In this document: positions 24,501-34,766 of the stretch, in pieces
Layout of the letters: every line of letters starts with the position of its first letter
Position numbering within the stretch: the first letter of the stretch is position 1
Assembly: GCF_965363235.1 (NCBI RefSeq)
Contig: NC_134850.1
Span: 30,034,102 to 30,098,101 of the forward strand
DNA: 64,000 bases
Direction: 5' to 3'
From: Mytilus galloprovincialis
Taxonomy: Eukaryota; Mollusca; Bivalvia; Mytilida; Mytilidae
Notes under the pieces: model-generated
What the model saw: the letters and a program-made list of their open reading frames with translations, nothing else
Databases searched by the model: none
Told to the model about the DNA's origin: nothing
Translations under genes and position numbers: made by a program

Positions 24501-26322
24501 AGGTCAAAAACTTTGGTTTCAGTTGACAACCCCATGTCCTATGGTAAAAATCGTGTCCGCTCTATATCTTGAGAACCTTTATCATTTCAAAGTTTATACT
24601 TGACATGTTTATAAACCAACACCAAAGGGTGTGTCATAATTTATTTACAACTTCATAGGTCAAAGGTCAAGGTCAAAAACTTTGATTTCAGTTGACAAAC
24701 CCATGTCCTATGGTTAAGATACAATTTTTTAATGCACATTATTCACAGCGGGGCCCACAGAGATGGCTCCCATCTCAATGATATCTAGTTTATTCTGATG
24801 CACCCAAGTTCTTTTTCACAGGATCAGAATTGAATCTTTCTTTTGAATTTTAAAAATGATGAAGAGGATTTAGATAATAGAAAAATTTATTAAATTTGTA
24901 AAACAACAATCATATAAGAACTCTAAAAATAATTCCAGATCTTTGAATCCCATGACACCAGCGTTAGCAATGAACAGTGGGTACTTCATTTTAACTCAGA
25001 ACAGGAGAAGTTACGATTCGTCAAGTCGCTGTCAGATTGTTGGAAAACACATTTTGAGGTAATTTTATAATGATATATTATACACAATATACAATTGTAT
25101 CTAAATAATAAGAAAAAAAAGCATATTAATTTGCACAATTGATGAAAAATTCGTAACATTTTGTTTTAAAAGATACATTGTACAAGTGTATTACTTATTT
25201 TTATTTCATTTGGTAAATTGTTCTATATTTGAGAACCTGAATATGTAAATGTTTTCTTTAAAAAAATTGATTTTGGTTTTGGAAGATTTAATAGTTTTTC
25301 ATAAGCTGAAAGTAAGTTATAATTTTGATTACCAGTAAAATAAAAAAATTTTCTTGTAGATAATTAGGAACCATATCATTTAATGATTTAAATACAAGTA
25401 TTGCCTTTTGGTATTGAATGCGTTTTTCCACATTTAACCAGTGTAAACTATTAAACAAAAAACTGGATGATGTCATTGTGTCAGCTTCTACAACCCTAGC
25501 AGATTTTTTTAATAACTTATTAAGTTTATTTATTCCACTTTCATAACAACTTCCCCACATATTGCAACAATAATCAAATAATGGCAGAATATAAGCATTA
25601 ATATAGATAATATGTATATGCATAGGTAAATATTTTCTTATCTTTTGTAATAAATTGGTTCTATTTGATATTGTACATGCCATTTTATCTATTTGCTCAT
25701 TCCAATTTAGGTTTTTGTCAATATATAAACCAAGAAGTTTTTCACAATTTAGAAGTTGTGCTCCTGTGAAATGTAAACAATATGGAAATTTAACATTGTA
25801 AGCACTGTCAGACCTTTAGTTCTCATTGGAATCAAATGAAATTTATGTCCAAGGTTATCATCTGCATTAATATGTTTAACACTAAAGATGTACGGATTAA
25901 ATATGTTTGAACTTTTAAAATTTAAAGAATATGCAAATTTGTAATTTTTTTTGGAGTTATGGCCCCTGGATAGAAAGTAATGCGGAAAATTCCATTATAT
26001 GAGAAAGGGGGACATTGGAAACTTTGTAGCAATCTTCAATCAATGATTAAAGGATTTATGGCATTGAGAAAATTTTGTGTAAATGGTCTCTAATGAATAT
26101 GATTAGGATGGAAATTGATAATTAATGATATTTAAAATACAATTGTCAGAATTATAAATTATTAAATGGCACCAGAGTACTAATAATTAATATTTATTCT
26201 TTTGTTTTTTTTCTTTTTAGGTTGAAATTCCTGTTTTTCCTGTGGATGATTTTGCTCTTATGAAAATATGTCAAGAAATGGCACTATTACTGAAAAACAA
26301 ATTGACTATAAAGAAGTCTTAA
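3528..26322 (+). CDS. PLEKHM2: PLEKHM2/SKIP orthologue: RUN and PH domain adaptor, 16 coding exons
   Basis: Exons: 3528-3599, 4976-5085, 5445-5554, 6318-6442, 8562-8624, 9898-10029, 10850-11955, 12950-13019, 14030-14185, 14758-14846, 16164-16290, 16933-17141, 18947-19181, 20268-20441, 24939-25058, 26221-26322. They sum to 3000 nt (999 residues plus stop; human about 1019), all GT-AG with matching phases. Exon 1 encodes SFKDRIVENVAKAIKA, matching the family's N-terminal VKDRILENI segment. The RUN domain covers about residues 35-165 (LLEHLDHVFLHG, RAWLSIALNEGLMESY). Exon 7 encodes a disordered acidic middle with a Lys-rich patch at 264-281. Exons 8-10 look like a PH-like fold (about 574-675). 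A PH domain runs from about 745 to 864, with Trp854 in its last helix. Family role: binds Arl8 on lysosomes and recruits kinesin-1. A short upstream ATG at 3511 lies out of frame. A possible AATAAA is at 26663-26668. Confidence 0.93.
3830..4460. mobile_element. Long imperfect foldback element in PLEKHM2 intron 1
   Basis: The left arm (about 3830-4095) and right arm (about 4190-4460) are reverse complements over some 260 bp with scattered differences. Shared blocks are GGTTGGGAACAAACCCTCT, GATTATACCTGTATAGA and AGGGCAGAATGGCATTTTCT. Each outer arm also holds a small hairpin built from CCCTCTATA/TATAGAGGG. Confidence 0.85.
4629..4707. repeat. Imperfect hairpin
   Basis: TACCTGTAAAGTG...TGAAATAGAAACAG pairs with CTGTTTCTATTTCA...CACTTTACAGGTA across a short loop. 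A G-rich run precedes it. Confidence 0.8.
6655..6792. repeat. Inverted repeat in PLEKHM2 intron 4
   Basis: Arms of about 58 bp at 6655-6712 and 6733-6792 (TATGGGTCGTAGAAAAGG against CCTTTTCTACGAGCCATA) with a few mismatches and a 20-base centre. Confidence 0.85.
6925..7505. mobile_element. Foldback element L with long inverted ends
   Basis: Roughly 160-bp inverted ends (CTGACTTATAATTTCC, CTCAGCACAGTAGAGTGA, AACTAAGGGCACAAGTGC, TCATCTCAACTTGAT) enclose a short centre. A fragment of the same family lies at about 38960-39170 in PSMB6 intron 5. Confidence 0.75.
7805..8480 (+). mobile_element. TTAA-flanked element J, copy 1
   Basis: About 676 bp between TTAA at 7801-7804 and TTAA at 8481-8484. 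The ends are inverted (AGAGGAACTAGCT against AGCTAGTGTCCCT). The right end is repeated once more about 40 bp downstream (GGTAGCTAGTGCCCCTTTAA). No ORF. The second copy, at 35752-38753, is interrupted. Confidence 0.75.
8670..8817. repeat. Imperfect inverted repeat in PLEKHM2 intron 5
   Basis: AAGGAATGACTAATATTTTT and TTCTGTCTAT pair with ATAGACAGAA and AACATTACTGTTATTCCTT. The inner part pairs less well. Confidence 0.7.
10065..10290 (-). repeat. Dispersed repeat, family A, reverse copy
   Basis: Read on the minus strand it has GCTCATTGTTGAATGC, TTTAATAGCTGACTAAATG and a GTTTGAATTATTTTACATT block like the other copies. Lies in PLEKHM2 intron 6. Confidence 0.6.
12533..12664 (+). mobile_element. 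Short MITE-like element K, copy 2
   Basis: AGTGGCAGATCCAGAACTTT ... CATGATCCGCC, the same layout as the 2145 copy. Lies in PLEKHM2 intron 7. Confidence 0.8.
14360..14640 (-). repeat. Family-A repeat, reverse, rearranged
   Basis: Two overlapping partial copies: GTCATTAAGAGACAACAACC near 14385, then GATATGGTATGATTGCCAAT near 14510, running into ACTGCATAGTCAGC. Lies in PLEKHM2 intron 9. Confidence 0.65.
14874..15029 (-). mobile_element. Short MITE-like element K, copy 3
   Basis: Ends in AGATCTGCCACTAG and carries GAATCACAGAAGCATGATTG and GAGCTGGCCCACTCT, the reverse complement of the K layout. Lies in PLEKHM2 intron 10. Confidence 0.7.
16291..16560 (-). repeat. Dispersed repeat, family B, reverse copy
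   Basis: Contains AAAATCACAAAAATAC, TCCAAGGAAAATTCAAAA, AACCTGGTTTTATAGCTAGC and CTATGACAGTTGCAT in the order shared with copies near 33750, 42460, 52690, 54740 and 61775. Confidence 0.75.
17200..17372. mobile_element. MITE family C, degenerate copy
   Basis: Holds the core GAGAAATTATTGCGTGCATT ... CAATAATTTCTTAATTTACAG seen in the better copies at 51996 and 56103. Confidence 0.55.
17780..18270 (-). repeat. Dispersed repeat, family A, longest copy
   Basis: Begins AAGAAGATGTGGTATGATTG, CCAATGAGACAACTATCCAC, passes GCATAGTCAGCTATAAAAGG, and continues through GGCTCCTGACTTGGGACAGG and GGCCCGGTACTTATACATCC. Lies in PLEKHM2 intron 12. No intact ORF. Confidence 0.75.
18700..18912. mobile_element. 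MITE family D, copy 1
   Basis: CTGTGGAGTCATTTATTTTC at one end and AATAATAAATCCATAG at the other form inverted ends. CGAAAATTTGTATCC is internal. A second copy lies at 27067-27282 and a fragment near 56000. Confidence 0.65.
19553..19581. repeat. (CAT)n microsatellite
   Basis: About nine CAT units in PLEKHM2 intron 13. Confidence 0.9.
20693..22916. mobile_element. hAT-like non-autonomous element, 2224 bp
   Basis: Flanked by the exact 8-bp direct repeat CCGGTGAC (20685-20692 and 22917-22924) at a point where the host repeat E would otherwise be continuous. Ends CAGTGATTTTGCTAGC and CATGGTTTAAGCTAGG (from the other end) match at 10 of 16 bases. No transposase frame is visible. It carries a second insertion at 20908-21858. 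Confidence 0.75.
20908..21858. mobile_element. hAT-like element, 951 bp, nested
   Basis: Flanked by the exact 8-bp repeat ATTACAAC (20900-20907 and 21859-21866). Inverted ends are TAGTGTTGTAAA and TAGCGTTGTCAAA. Subterminal clusters of GGTTAACCGGTTAA-type sequence sit inside both ends. No ORF. Confidence 0.85.
23936..24788 (+). mobile_element. Modular repeat F, copy 1
   Basis: Begins AGGGTCCCGCCAAAGGCGG, then a GTCC/GTCT microsatellite (about 23970-24035), then four modules of about 169 bp with TCCGCTCTATATCTTGAGAA and AAACTTTGGTTTCAGTTGAC, and ends ATGGCTCCCATCTCAATGAT ATCTAG. Flanked by TT on both sides. A reverse copy lies at 58078-58707. Confidence 0.85.
25288..25800 (-). pseudogene. Fragment of a non-LTR retrotransposon reverse transcriptase
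   Basis: The minus strand encodes EKLLGLYIDKNLNWNEQIDK, then YINAYILPLFDYCCNMWGS, INKLNKLLKKSARV and LHWLNVEKRIQYQKAI. This is the conserved region downstream of the catalytic domain in Jockey/CR1-type LINE polymerases. The YADD core is absent, the frame is lost upstream of about 25810, and the 3' end decays. Lies antisense in PLEKHM2 intron 15. Confidence 0.8.
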
Positions 26323-26469
26323 TGCTTTAGTAAATTAATTAAGTTGTTGACTGTGATATTAATCTTTTATGTTTTTAAAGATACCAAACTCTGACAAAGC
26401 AATATGTTAATAGGATACAATATATGTTTATGTATATCGTGCTTAGCTTTCAGTATTTGAATATGTAGT

Positions 26470-26695
26470 CCCTGAATTATCGTACTGAAAAATACAGAAA
26501 TTGTTTGGTGCATTCATTATTGCGATTTTTTTTTAGAATAACAAAAATGCGAGTTATTACAATTTTCGGCAAAGCTTAGCTACATACAGAACATGTATCA
26601 TATACCAGGATGTGAAAAATCTTGTTTTTGTGAAACTTGTGTTGTCACATTTGTCTCCCATTAATAAAAACCTCACAATAATTTCAGATTTACAG
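26470..26695. mobile_element. MITE family C copy
   Basis: ATACAGAAATTGTTTGGTGC at one end, CACAATAATTTCAGATTTAC AGTA at the other, with GCGATTTTTTTTTAGAATAA inside. Lies just past the PLEKHM2 stop codon and may be in its 3' UTR. Confidence 0.6.
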
Positions 26696-27066
26696 TATTT
26701 AAATATACACTTTGTTATGAAAGTTGAACGCGAAAGCTCGGTCAGAATGAAAGGTCAATCTGAATCGATTATTGGTGTTTTTATGCTCAAAACAGCTGAA
26801 TTTCTAGTCAAACCTTCAAGTCATTGACTAAAATGTCACAAAAGTAAAAAAGAACTTTTTCAACAGTAAATGTTAAATTTTTGCAACATTATAAGGACTT
26901 TAATGTTTGCTTTTATTTCATGGAAATCATGCTATAAATTTAGACAGAATTTTACAGTACATGTACATTTGTACTACTTTTATTTTAAAAGCCACAAGTT
27001 CAAAATGGTTTCATTATGGTGCAGACTACTGCAGATTTAAATTAACCATCTGTTTTTAGGGTTACA

Positions 27067-27282
27067 TTCTGTGGATTCATTTATTTTTGGGGTTATCAAT
27101 TTTCGTTGGATTGAGGAAATCTTGCATTTTCGTGAATATTTGAATTCGTTTTTTTGCCAATCTTTGCATACAAAGCCATAGAAAATTTGTAATTCGTTGA
27201 ACATTTGAATTCGTGTTTCACCTATACCCACAAAATACACGAAAATTGGTTTCCAACTAATAATAATGAATCCACGGTTTTT
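27067..27282. mobile_element. MITE family D, copy 2
   Basis: TCTGTGGATTCATTTATTTT ... AATAATGAATCCACGG inverted ends, with two internal TTTGAATTCGT motifs and ACACGAAAATTGG. Confidence 0.75.
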
Positions 27283-27480
27283 GGTACCTGTAGAGTACCT
27301 GGACATTTTACAGATACATTATTTTAAAAATGAGTGATTTTAATGATTTTATTTAGATTTGTAATTAAGTGCTGATTGAGTTCATTTTGTTTTAATCCAT
27401 GGCATTTATTTTGAAAAATACTCATTACAGAAATATACATACTTTTCTGTTTTCAATTCAGATTCAGGTTCAATATTTTC

Positions 27481-27616
27481 AGAGGCGGATTCAAAGGGAG
27501 CAGGGGGCCCAGTCCCCCCTTTTTGGGGGGAAAAATTTGGTTGATTATATAGAAAATCACTGAAGCATGACTGGAGCGGCCCCTTTTAGGCAGTCAGTTT
27601 CTGGATCCGCCACTGG
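27481..27616 (-). mobile_element. Short MITE-like element K, copy 4
   Basis: AGAGGCGGATTCAAAGGG ... TTTCTGGATCCGCCACTGG, the reverse of the 2145 copy. Confidence 0.85.
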
Positions 27617-27689
27617 TTTTATTAAATTCTCTCCACTTGTATAACATAAAAAATGAATATCTATAATACTAAAATTACGAGGTCCAATT

Positions 27690-28990
27690 TGTCAGCTGTC
27701 ATCATGTAAAAACGACGAATCAAAGAATTCAACTTTATATATAACTAATATAGTACAAAGGTGTAGATTAAAAATTACACCACTCCAGGCCCTTTTGTTT
27801 TCCACGTAATTAATATTGCCAATAATTAAGAAGTTCCGGGTCGAGTCCGATACCGATACCAATAGTATATTCACCTGTTACCTATTACCTTATCTACATG
27901 TACGTTCCGCATCTGACAGGCGCACCACCAAATGGTGTATTCAGGATTAATATGCTATATACACGGGTCATAATCACAGGATTGACACTACAAAATTGTA
28001 GTATTTTAATCAGTAAGACTTTCTAAGATAACAATACGAATACTAAACATCTGGACTAAAAATAAGGCGTATAGGTACAGTTTTTAATTTGTTAACGGGC
28101 ATGACGTAAAACAGCGAATCAAAGGTTTAGATTAAAAATTACACCACTCCAGGCCCTTTTGTTTTCCACGTAATTAATATTGCCAATATTTAAGAAGTTC
28201 CGGGTCGAGTCCGATACCGATACCAATAGTATATTCACCTGTTACCTATTACCTTATCTGTACGTTCCGCATCTGACAGGCGCACCACCAAACGGTGTAT
28301 TCAGGATTAATGTGCTATATACACGGGTCATAATCACAGGATTGAAACTACTAAATTGTAGTATTTTAATCAGTAAGACTTTCTAAGATAACAATACGAA
28401 TACTAAACATCTGGACTAAAAATAAGGCGTATAGGTACAGTTTTCAATTTGTTAGCGGGCATGACGTAAAACAGCGAATCAAAGAATTCAACTTTATTTA
28501 TAACTAATATAGGACAATGTTGTTGATTAAAAAATACTCCATTCCAGGACCTTTTGTTTTTCAAATAATTAATATTACAGTAATTACCAATAATTGATAA
28601 GTTCCAGTTCGACGGGTTCAAACAGAAAGATTTGAAAACAATATACACGGGTCATAATCACAGGATTGACACTACTAAATTGTAGTATTTTAATCAGTAA
28701 GACTTTCTAAGATAACAATACGAATACTAAACATCTGGACTAAAAATAAGGCATATAGGTACAGTTTTCAATTTGTTAGCGGACATGACGTAAAACAGCG
28801 AATCAAAGAATTCAACTTTATTTATAACTAATATAGGACAATGTTGTTGATTAAAAAAATACTCCATTCCAGGACCTTTTGTTTTCCAAATAATTAATAT
28901 TACAGTAATTACCAATAATTGATAAGTTCCAGTTTGACGGGTTCAAACAGAAAGATTTGAAAACAGAGAAAATGTTATAATTGGCATGAC
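27690..28990. repeat. Tandem repeat of 320-360 bp, about three copies
   Basis: The block ACACGGGTCATAATCACAGG ... AATAAGGCGTATAGGTACAG recurs at about 27960, 28320 and 28647, and the block AACAGCGAATCAAAG recurs between them. Frames read through it are repeat-derived. Confidence 0.85.
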
Positions 28991-30950
28991 TTTATCAGAT
29001 GACAATACTAATATTAAAATAAGGCTTGCGCAAAGTTATATACTTTAATTCAGTCACGGACCCGCGATATCATGGGTGTGTTCTAGTATATATAAAAAGC
29101 TTATACTATGTACATGTAGGTATATGCAAATAGCATTTTTATCTTAGTACATAACAATATTTAGCACCATATCTCCAAAATTAACCACTGTTATTAAGAC
29201 ATAACCCATTGAATCATTCATGCAAAAACTTTTATTTCACTTTTTAAGATGAAAACAAAGACAAATTTTCATTGATCTTATTGGTGACCTATATGACACG
29301 ATGACCATTCAAAAAAACTTCTTGGAGTGTTTATACAATACTTTTACATTTCTCATGATAAGGTCTTGTATAGATTGTAATGTGATAAGGCTTTTGTTTA
29401 TTGTTGAAGGCTGTATGGTGATTTAAAATTGCTAAATTTAGGGTCATTTGTTGTCTGGTGGGGGGAAAAACACCTCTCATTGGCTATTATATGACATTTT
29501 CTTGTATTTATGTTTATACAGAGTCATTATTCCTATAAGGTGTAAGAATCTTTTGACTGGTAGCTTTAGAAGAAGAATATTTAAAAAGATCAATATTAAA
29601 ATATAAATTCTCCATCCCACATGTTATTTTCTTTTTTAAAAGAAGGTATTCTTTATAGACTTTCATCCATTACACAAATAAGGAATTATTTTTGTTGATT
29701 TGGTTAGAAATGCAAAGTATAAACATAAGCTCTTTAAAGATTTTTTTACAGAAAAAAAGTGGTCATATTCAATGACCTAGCAGATTTAGAGAATAATGTA
29801 AGAATTTGGTTCAATGAGTATCAGTTGCATTCTGGGTATACCAGGGGATGCTTCATTTATAAGAATAATTTAACTGCTGATACACACATGACAAAACTTA
29901 CATTCTAAATGGATAAAAGTAGAACTGAATACAAAAGATTTTTTGTATTCAAGGTTGAGTCTTTTGTTATTTTTCTACAAAAAATTAAAATAAGTTTTTT
30001 GGAAGTGTGTGTATGGTTGAGTTGGTCATTCTATGCAGAGCTCTCGAACAATTCCTTGTCAACAAAACATTTGAATTGTACTTACATGTATAAATTTTTT
30101 ACAGCCATTTTACAAAATATCCTGGAAGTTCTATATTGCAGTATGTACTTATTATGAATGCTTACATGTACTAACATTGCATAATGTAAATCAATTGAGC
30201 TGCATTTTGGTAGAAAGCTTTATATTACGTTGAAATTACTGTGCATTGGTTTTTTTTGTGTGTGTGTGTATTATTTTTTGTGGATGAGGAAAAAAAGTAT
30301 TTTAATGAATTGAAAAATAATGAATCCACAATAACAATTTTCTGAATATATTGGTTTTTGATTTGATTATAACAATTGGATTTTTTAAGCATAGCTGTGA
30401 ATAACAGAATTTTTAATTTTTCTACAGCTAGATGTGACAACATGGATATTACATATCAAAGAAATACACATGATACAAAGTAAGAACACACACCTTTATT
30501 GTCATAACAACATACCCACCTGTGTGGCCATACAATTTGATTGGTTTACATTATTCATACTTGTTATTTTTGTTTTTTTATTTATTTATGTGTTCCAAAA
30601 TATTTATTTTTAAATATTTAAAAAGATTAATATTTAATAAAAGTTCATGATTATGATTGAATCAATTTTAAGTGTTGAGTGTTTTTTTCAAATGTACTTC
30701 TTAAAAAACAATGCTTATGATCAAAACAAAATAACTTACAACAGGTCAGATCAGCTTGAACTTTATTCCGAACAATACTTTTGTAGCTTGAATAGCTCAC
30801 TTGGGTCATTTGAATATTTGTGAGCTATGATTTTAATGACTCATCTGACTGTTTTGCACAACATTTTTATTGAAGGCAGATCAAAACAAAACAAAAATAG
30901 ATGAAAGACTCAAATGGCTGAATGTGTGTAAACTATGCAAAACATTCAAT
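28991..30950. other. Intergenic DNA without recognised features
   Basis: AT-rich sequence. I see only a short family-A-like motif (TTTATTGTTGAAGGCTGTATGG at about 29395-29418) and no coding signal. Confidence 0.5.
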
Positions 30951-31370
30951 GAACCATAACAAGGTGGAAGGCTAAAACCTCCATGAAAATAAAAACGCCA
31001 GTCCTTGAAAAACAGGATACCAAATACCATTGAATCATTAAAATTCACCTTTTCAACTAATCTAACCATAAACATTAACCTATTGGCTATGCAAAACATT
31101 CAAAGTCTATGAAACCTGACTGCGGGACAGGGTCAAATAATCTCCATGGAAATAAGATGCTGCCAATGCTTATACAAATGCATACCAAATACCATTGACA
31201 TACCACTAGTAGTGGTTCCCTATCCCACAAACTAATCTTATAACAATCTAATAAATGTAAACTAAGCAAGAGTTTTAAAGTCAATAGACCATGAGTGAGG
31301 CGGTGGGGCTTAAAGTAATAATCTGTATGGAAATGAGATGTGCCATTGCTAATACAACACAATGCAGAAT
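30935..31370. repeat. Degenerate tandem repeat, about 140 bp period
   Basis: TATGCAAAACATTCAA, AACCTCCATGGAAAT-like and ATACCAAATACCATTGA blocks recur two to three times in order. Confidence 0.65.
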
Positions 31371-31664
31371 ATCACAAAACCGACCGTATTCTTGCTTTTT
31401 TTTTATCTCTGAAATGAGACAAAAACTCACAACTACAACAATGTTGTTACATGTATTATGTGTGTAGATATTGTTCCCAACTGATTTTAAAATAATTTTA
31501 ATTTAATTCTTTGTAACAAATTGACTAATTTACATATCCTTTTATTATCATAAAATGGTTTTCAGATACTGTAATAGACTTACTCATTATAAAAAATGGG
31601 TGAATTTATTTTCAAATGGATTTTCCCACATAGTTAAGTTCATTTAAAATGACCCATAGCTTAA

Positions 31665-31830
31665 TATAGTTCATAATGGAATATTCCAAAACAGTTCAGT
31701 TCATGTTGAAAACAGGTAAAAAAGGTGTCACAAGTTAGATCAGTCCATTTTAAATTATCTGAACCTTAATGTAGTTCATAATGGAATATTCCAAAACAGT
31801 TCAGTCCATGTTGAAAACAGTTAAACAGGA
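31665..31830. repeat. Two-copy tandem repeat, about 105 bp
   Basis: TAGTTCATAATGGAATATTC CAAAACAGTTCAG is followed by CATGTTGAAAACAG in both copies (about 31670 and 31773). Confidence 0.8.
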
Positions 31831-32115
31831 GTTATGAGTACTTTTTACAAAAGCAGTCTATATTTTTAAAACCATTTTCTATCAGAAACACTGTTCAAAA
31901 GTGTTCAGTGTTCACTTTTGAATTATTTATTATTTAACTGTTTATGAACACATTTTAAGTGATTACATTTTAGCCTAATTATAGGTTAGACAAACAATCA
32001 TTTATACAGTTAGTGAGCACTGTTCTGACTAATATTTATGATAAAAAATGTGTCATTATCATTACACCCCAGCTCCTTTGTTCTAACAGGGGTGATCTGA
32101 GCCGGATCACCCTAG

Positions 32116-32798
32116 TTTGAGTTTCTTTGTTATGCATGCTTTCCTTTGTTCTGTAACATTTTGGCGGGAATGTCAAATCCACTATTATAAAACTTATAAT
32201 TAATTATACGGAAAAGACTATCTATCAAAATCCACGTAGAAAAAATCCAGTGTATATGCTGGGATTCGAACTCAAGACCTTTAGCATATCAAGCCACGAC
32301 ACATACCACTATTTTTTTTTAAGTGGGGCGAGTTGTCAAACTTTATTCAGTGGGGTTTAAACCTTTTTCGTTAATAACATGAATAAGTGAGTTTTCAGAC
32401 TGATTGTTCAATTTGATTTTACACTTTTTCAAAAGTGGGGCGAGTAGGTAAACAAGAGAGGGGCGATTTTTTTTATAAAGTGGTGATATAGTGTGGACCG
32501 ATTGGCCAGGGGGCGAGTTGGCATTATTTGATATCTACTCATCGTGTTTTAGGGTCATTAAGGGTATACATTATATAGTAATATATAAAGTATATTATAA
32601 TGGTTGTGTGGCATTCTAAAGTAGATTTTATGAACTGTAAATGGTTTTCCGTCTAATCTAAAACAGCTGGGATGTAAAATAGTTATCCCATTCCGACTTG
32701 GTGTGTCAGTGTTAGATCACCCTCTGGCCTCCGGCCATCGGGGTGATCTTACACTGACACACCGCGTCCTTGTGGGATAACTATTAAAGAAACTCAAA
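32116..32798. mobile_element. Element M with 13-bp inverted ends and subterminal hairpin
   Basis: TTTGAGTTTCTTT (32116-32128) and AAAGAAACTCAAA (32786-32798) are exact inverted ends. A strong hairpin at about 32699-32765 pairs GGTGTGTCAGTGTTAGATCA with TGATCTTACACTGACACACC. Another GGTGATC...GATCACC stem lies just outside the left end. Confidence 0.7.
32255..32325 (-). repeat. tRNA-derived SINE fragment
   Basis: On the minus strand GAGTTCGAATCCC is a B-box match, preceded by GATATGCTAAAGGTCTT where an anticodon arm would be. It is too degenerate for a working tRNA. Confidence 0.5.
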
Positions 32799-32939
32799 TG
32801 AAGTTGACTGTGATATCCAGCTAAAATCTTTCATATTTGACTCCAAAATTTGAAAAAAAACACACATTAAAAGTAGTTAATCTCATTACTGAATAAAATT
32901 GATGTCAAGTTTAAGGTATCGGAAATCTTCCCTATACAG

Positions 32940-33172
32940 TTACTCAGCTAACAATAATGTAAATTCATAAAATTTCACTTGCATATTTTATTGCGATTTT
33001 GTCCTTTTAGACTAAAATAGGATTTTATTTTTTGTGATATTGAGAAAAATCCTATTTTATTCATATAAAAATTTCAAAATGCTAGTTTAAACTATTCAGA
33101 TTATAACCCTCTTGCACTTTTCGCAATAATAAAAACATCACACTAGTTTCTGTAATTACAATAATACTCTGT
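32940..33172. mobile_element. MITE family C copy, degenerate
   Basis: GCGATTTTGTCCTTTTAGAC, GATATTGAGAAAAATCC, CTCTTGCACTTTTCGCAATA and TTTCTGTAATTACA in the family order. Orientation is reversed relative to the 51996 copy. Confidence 0.6.
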
Positions 33173-33179
33173 AATGTCC

Positions 33180-33400
33180 AGGCTGCTTTGTATCGACCTG
33201 ATGAGTTGGTTCATGTCTGCCATATTTGTTTTGTTACAAGTTAGGCTGTTAGTATTCTCAATTGAATTGTTTCACATTTTTTATGCCAGGGCCTTTTATA
33301 GCAGGCTATATCATATGGGTTTGTTTCATTGTTGAAGGCCATATATCCTCTTCATTTGAACTCTGGTGGATACTTGTCTCATTATTAATCATTTCTTATC
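33180..33400 (+). repeat. Dispersed repeat, family A
   Basis: GTTAGGCTGTTAGTATTCTC, GGGCCTTTTATAGCAGGCTA and TTTCATTGTTGAAGGCCATA. Confidence 0.65.
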
Positions 33401-33749
33401 TTATCGTTTTTATATTGAACAATTATTACATACACCAAATATAGCTGGCCCATTGTTTATAGTATCTGTGAAACAGACAAAACCACAAAACATTAACAGT
33501 GACCTATGAACCATGAACATGAGATCAAGGTCAGATGAAACCTGCCAGTCAGACATGTAAATCATTCCATACATCAAATATAGTTGACTATTGTCTAAAG
33601 TATCTTAAATATGGATTTAACCTTGAAAGAACAATCCATGAAATGAAATCGATAACAGATGCATGTACCCTGTCTGATGAACAGGCAGACCTTGCAAGGA
33701 TCCTATATACCAAAAAAGTGTTCCAACTGCTCATAAAAAGTGAGTATTC

Positions 33750-33912
33750 TATATGACAAATAAATGGGGAATGTGACCGTGGGACGCAGATGATGCCTAT
33801 CCATTCATTTGATGTGTTTGAACTTTTGATTTTGCCATTTGATTGGGGATTTTCCTTTTTGAATTTTCCTTGGAGTTCAGTATTTTTGTGATTTTACTTT
33901 TTGCATATCATA
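33750..33912 (+). repeat. Dispersed repeat, family B
   Basis: TTTGATGTGTTTGAACTTTT, TTTTCCTTGGAGTTCAGTAT and TTTGTGATTTTACTTTTTGC, the 3' half of the family. Confidence 0.7.
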
Positions 33913-34445
33913 TAAAGTTCTAAAAGGACATAACTGAAGTATCGAAAAGTGACGCTACCCAAATTTGTACTTGACTTGAGTTTTGTCGTAAAATGTATTG
34001 TGTATAAGTTTCATAAAATTTGGTTGAGGCGAACTTAAGTTACGAGATTGGAAATGAAAAATTCAGCAACTTTTCCATTTGTAAAGGAGCATAACTCTAG
34101 AATGGTTAAAGTAACACCACCAAAATTAAAATATTATCTGTATTTTTTAGAAATAAGCATTGTGTATAAGTTTCATAACATTTACATTTTGTAGTTGAGG
34201 CAAACTAAAGTAATAGAACGGAAACAAAAAATTTAGCAATTTTTCCATTTGTAAAGGGGCATAACTCTAGAATGGTTAAAATGTCGCCACCAAATTCAAA
34301 CTTTATCTGTGTTTTGTGGTAATAAGTATTGTGTATATTTGGTGAAGACAAAATAAAGTTAGATAAATTGAAACCAACTTTAGGACATACATAAGTACAT
34401 ACAGACAGACAAGAGTAAAACTTAATACTCCCTCTAAAAGTCTAG
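33913..34445 (+). repeat. Degenerate pearl-like tandem array G
   Basis: Two to three modules of about 175 bp with TTCCATTTGTAAAGGGGCAT AACTCTAGAATGG, ending in ACATACAGACAGACAAGAG and ATACTCCCTCTAAAAG. It has the same plan as the arrays at 50575 and 24045. Confidence 0.6.
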
Positions 34446-34766
34446 CAGTTGCTGAACTATGAAAATGAGGGGGAAAAAATGAACATATGATTAACAGAAA
34501 CTTTATAACATGTGGCATCTGCATACAAGGTGTGAAGCATCCAAGATTTCTTCCTTCAGAAATATATAGCGGTTTACAAAATGTATACACTCACAGCTGC
34601 TGTCTAATAATTATTCCCATGTCTTGCATTCAGCCACTTTCATAAGTAGCAGGTGGAAACAATGATGAGGTAGCATCAAAAACAAATAATATTACAAAGA
34701 AATGATGAAATTTAATATTAAATCATGAAACACAGCTAACATGACAATGTCATTATAATCCTAACA

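Noticed and set aside
32255..32325. Functional tRNA gene
   Set aside because: Only the T-arm/B-box part is good; the acceptor stem and D arm do not pair.
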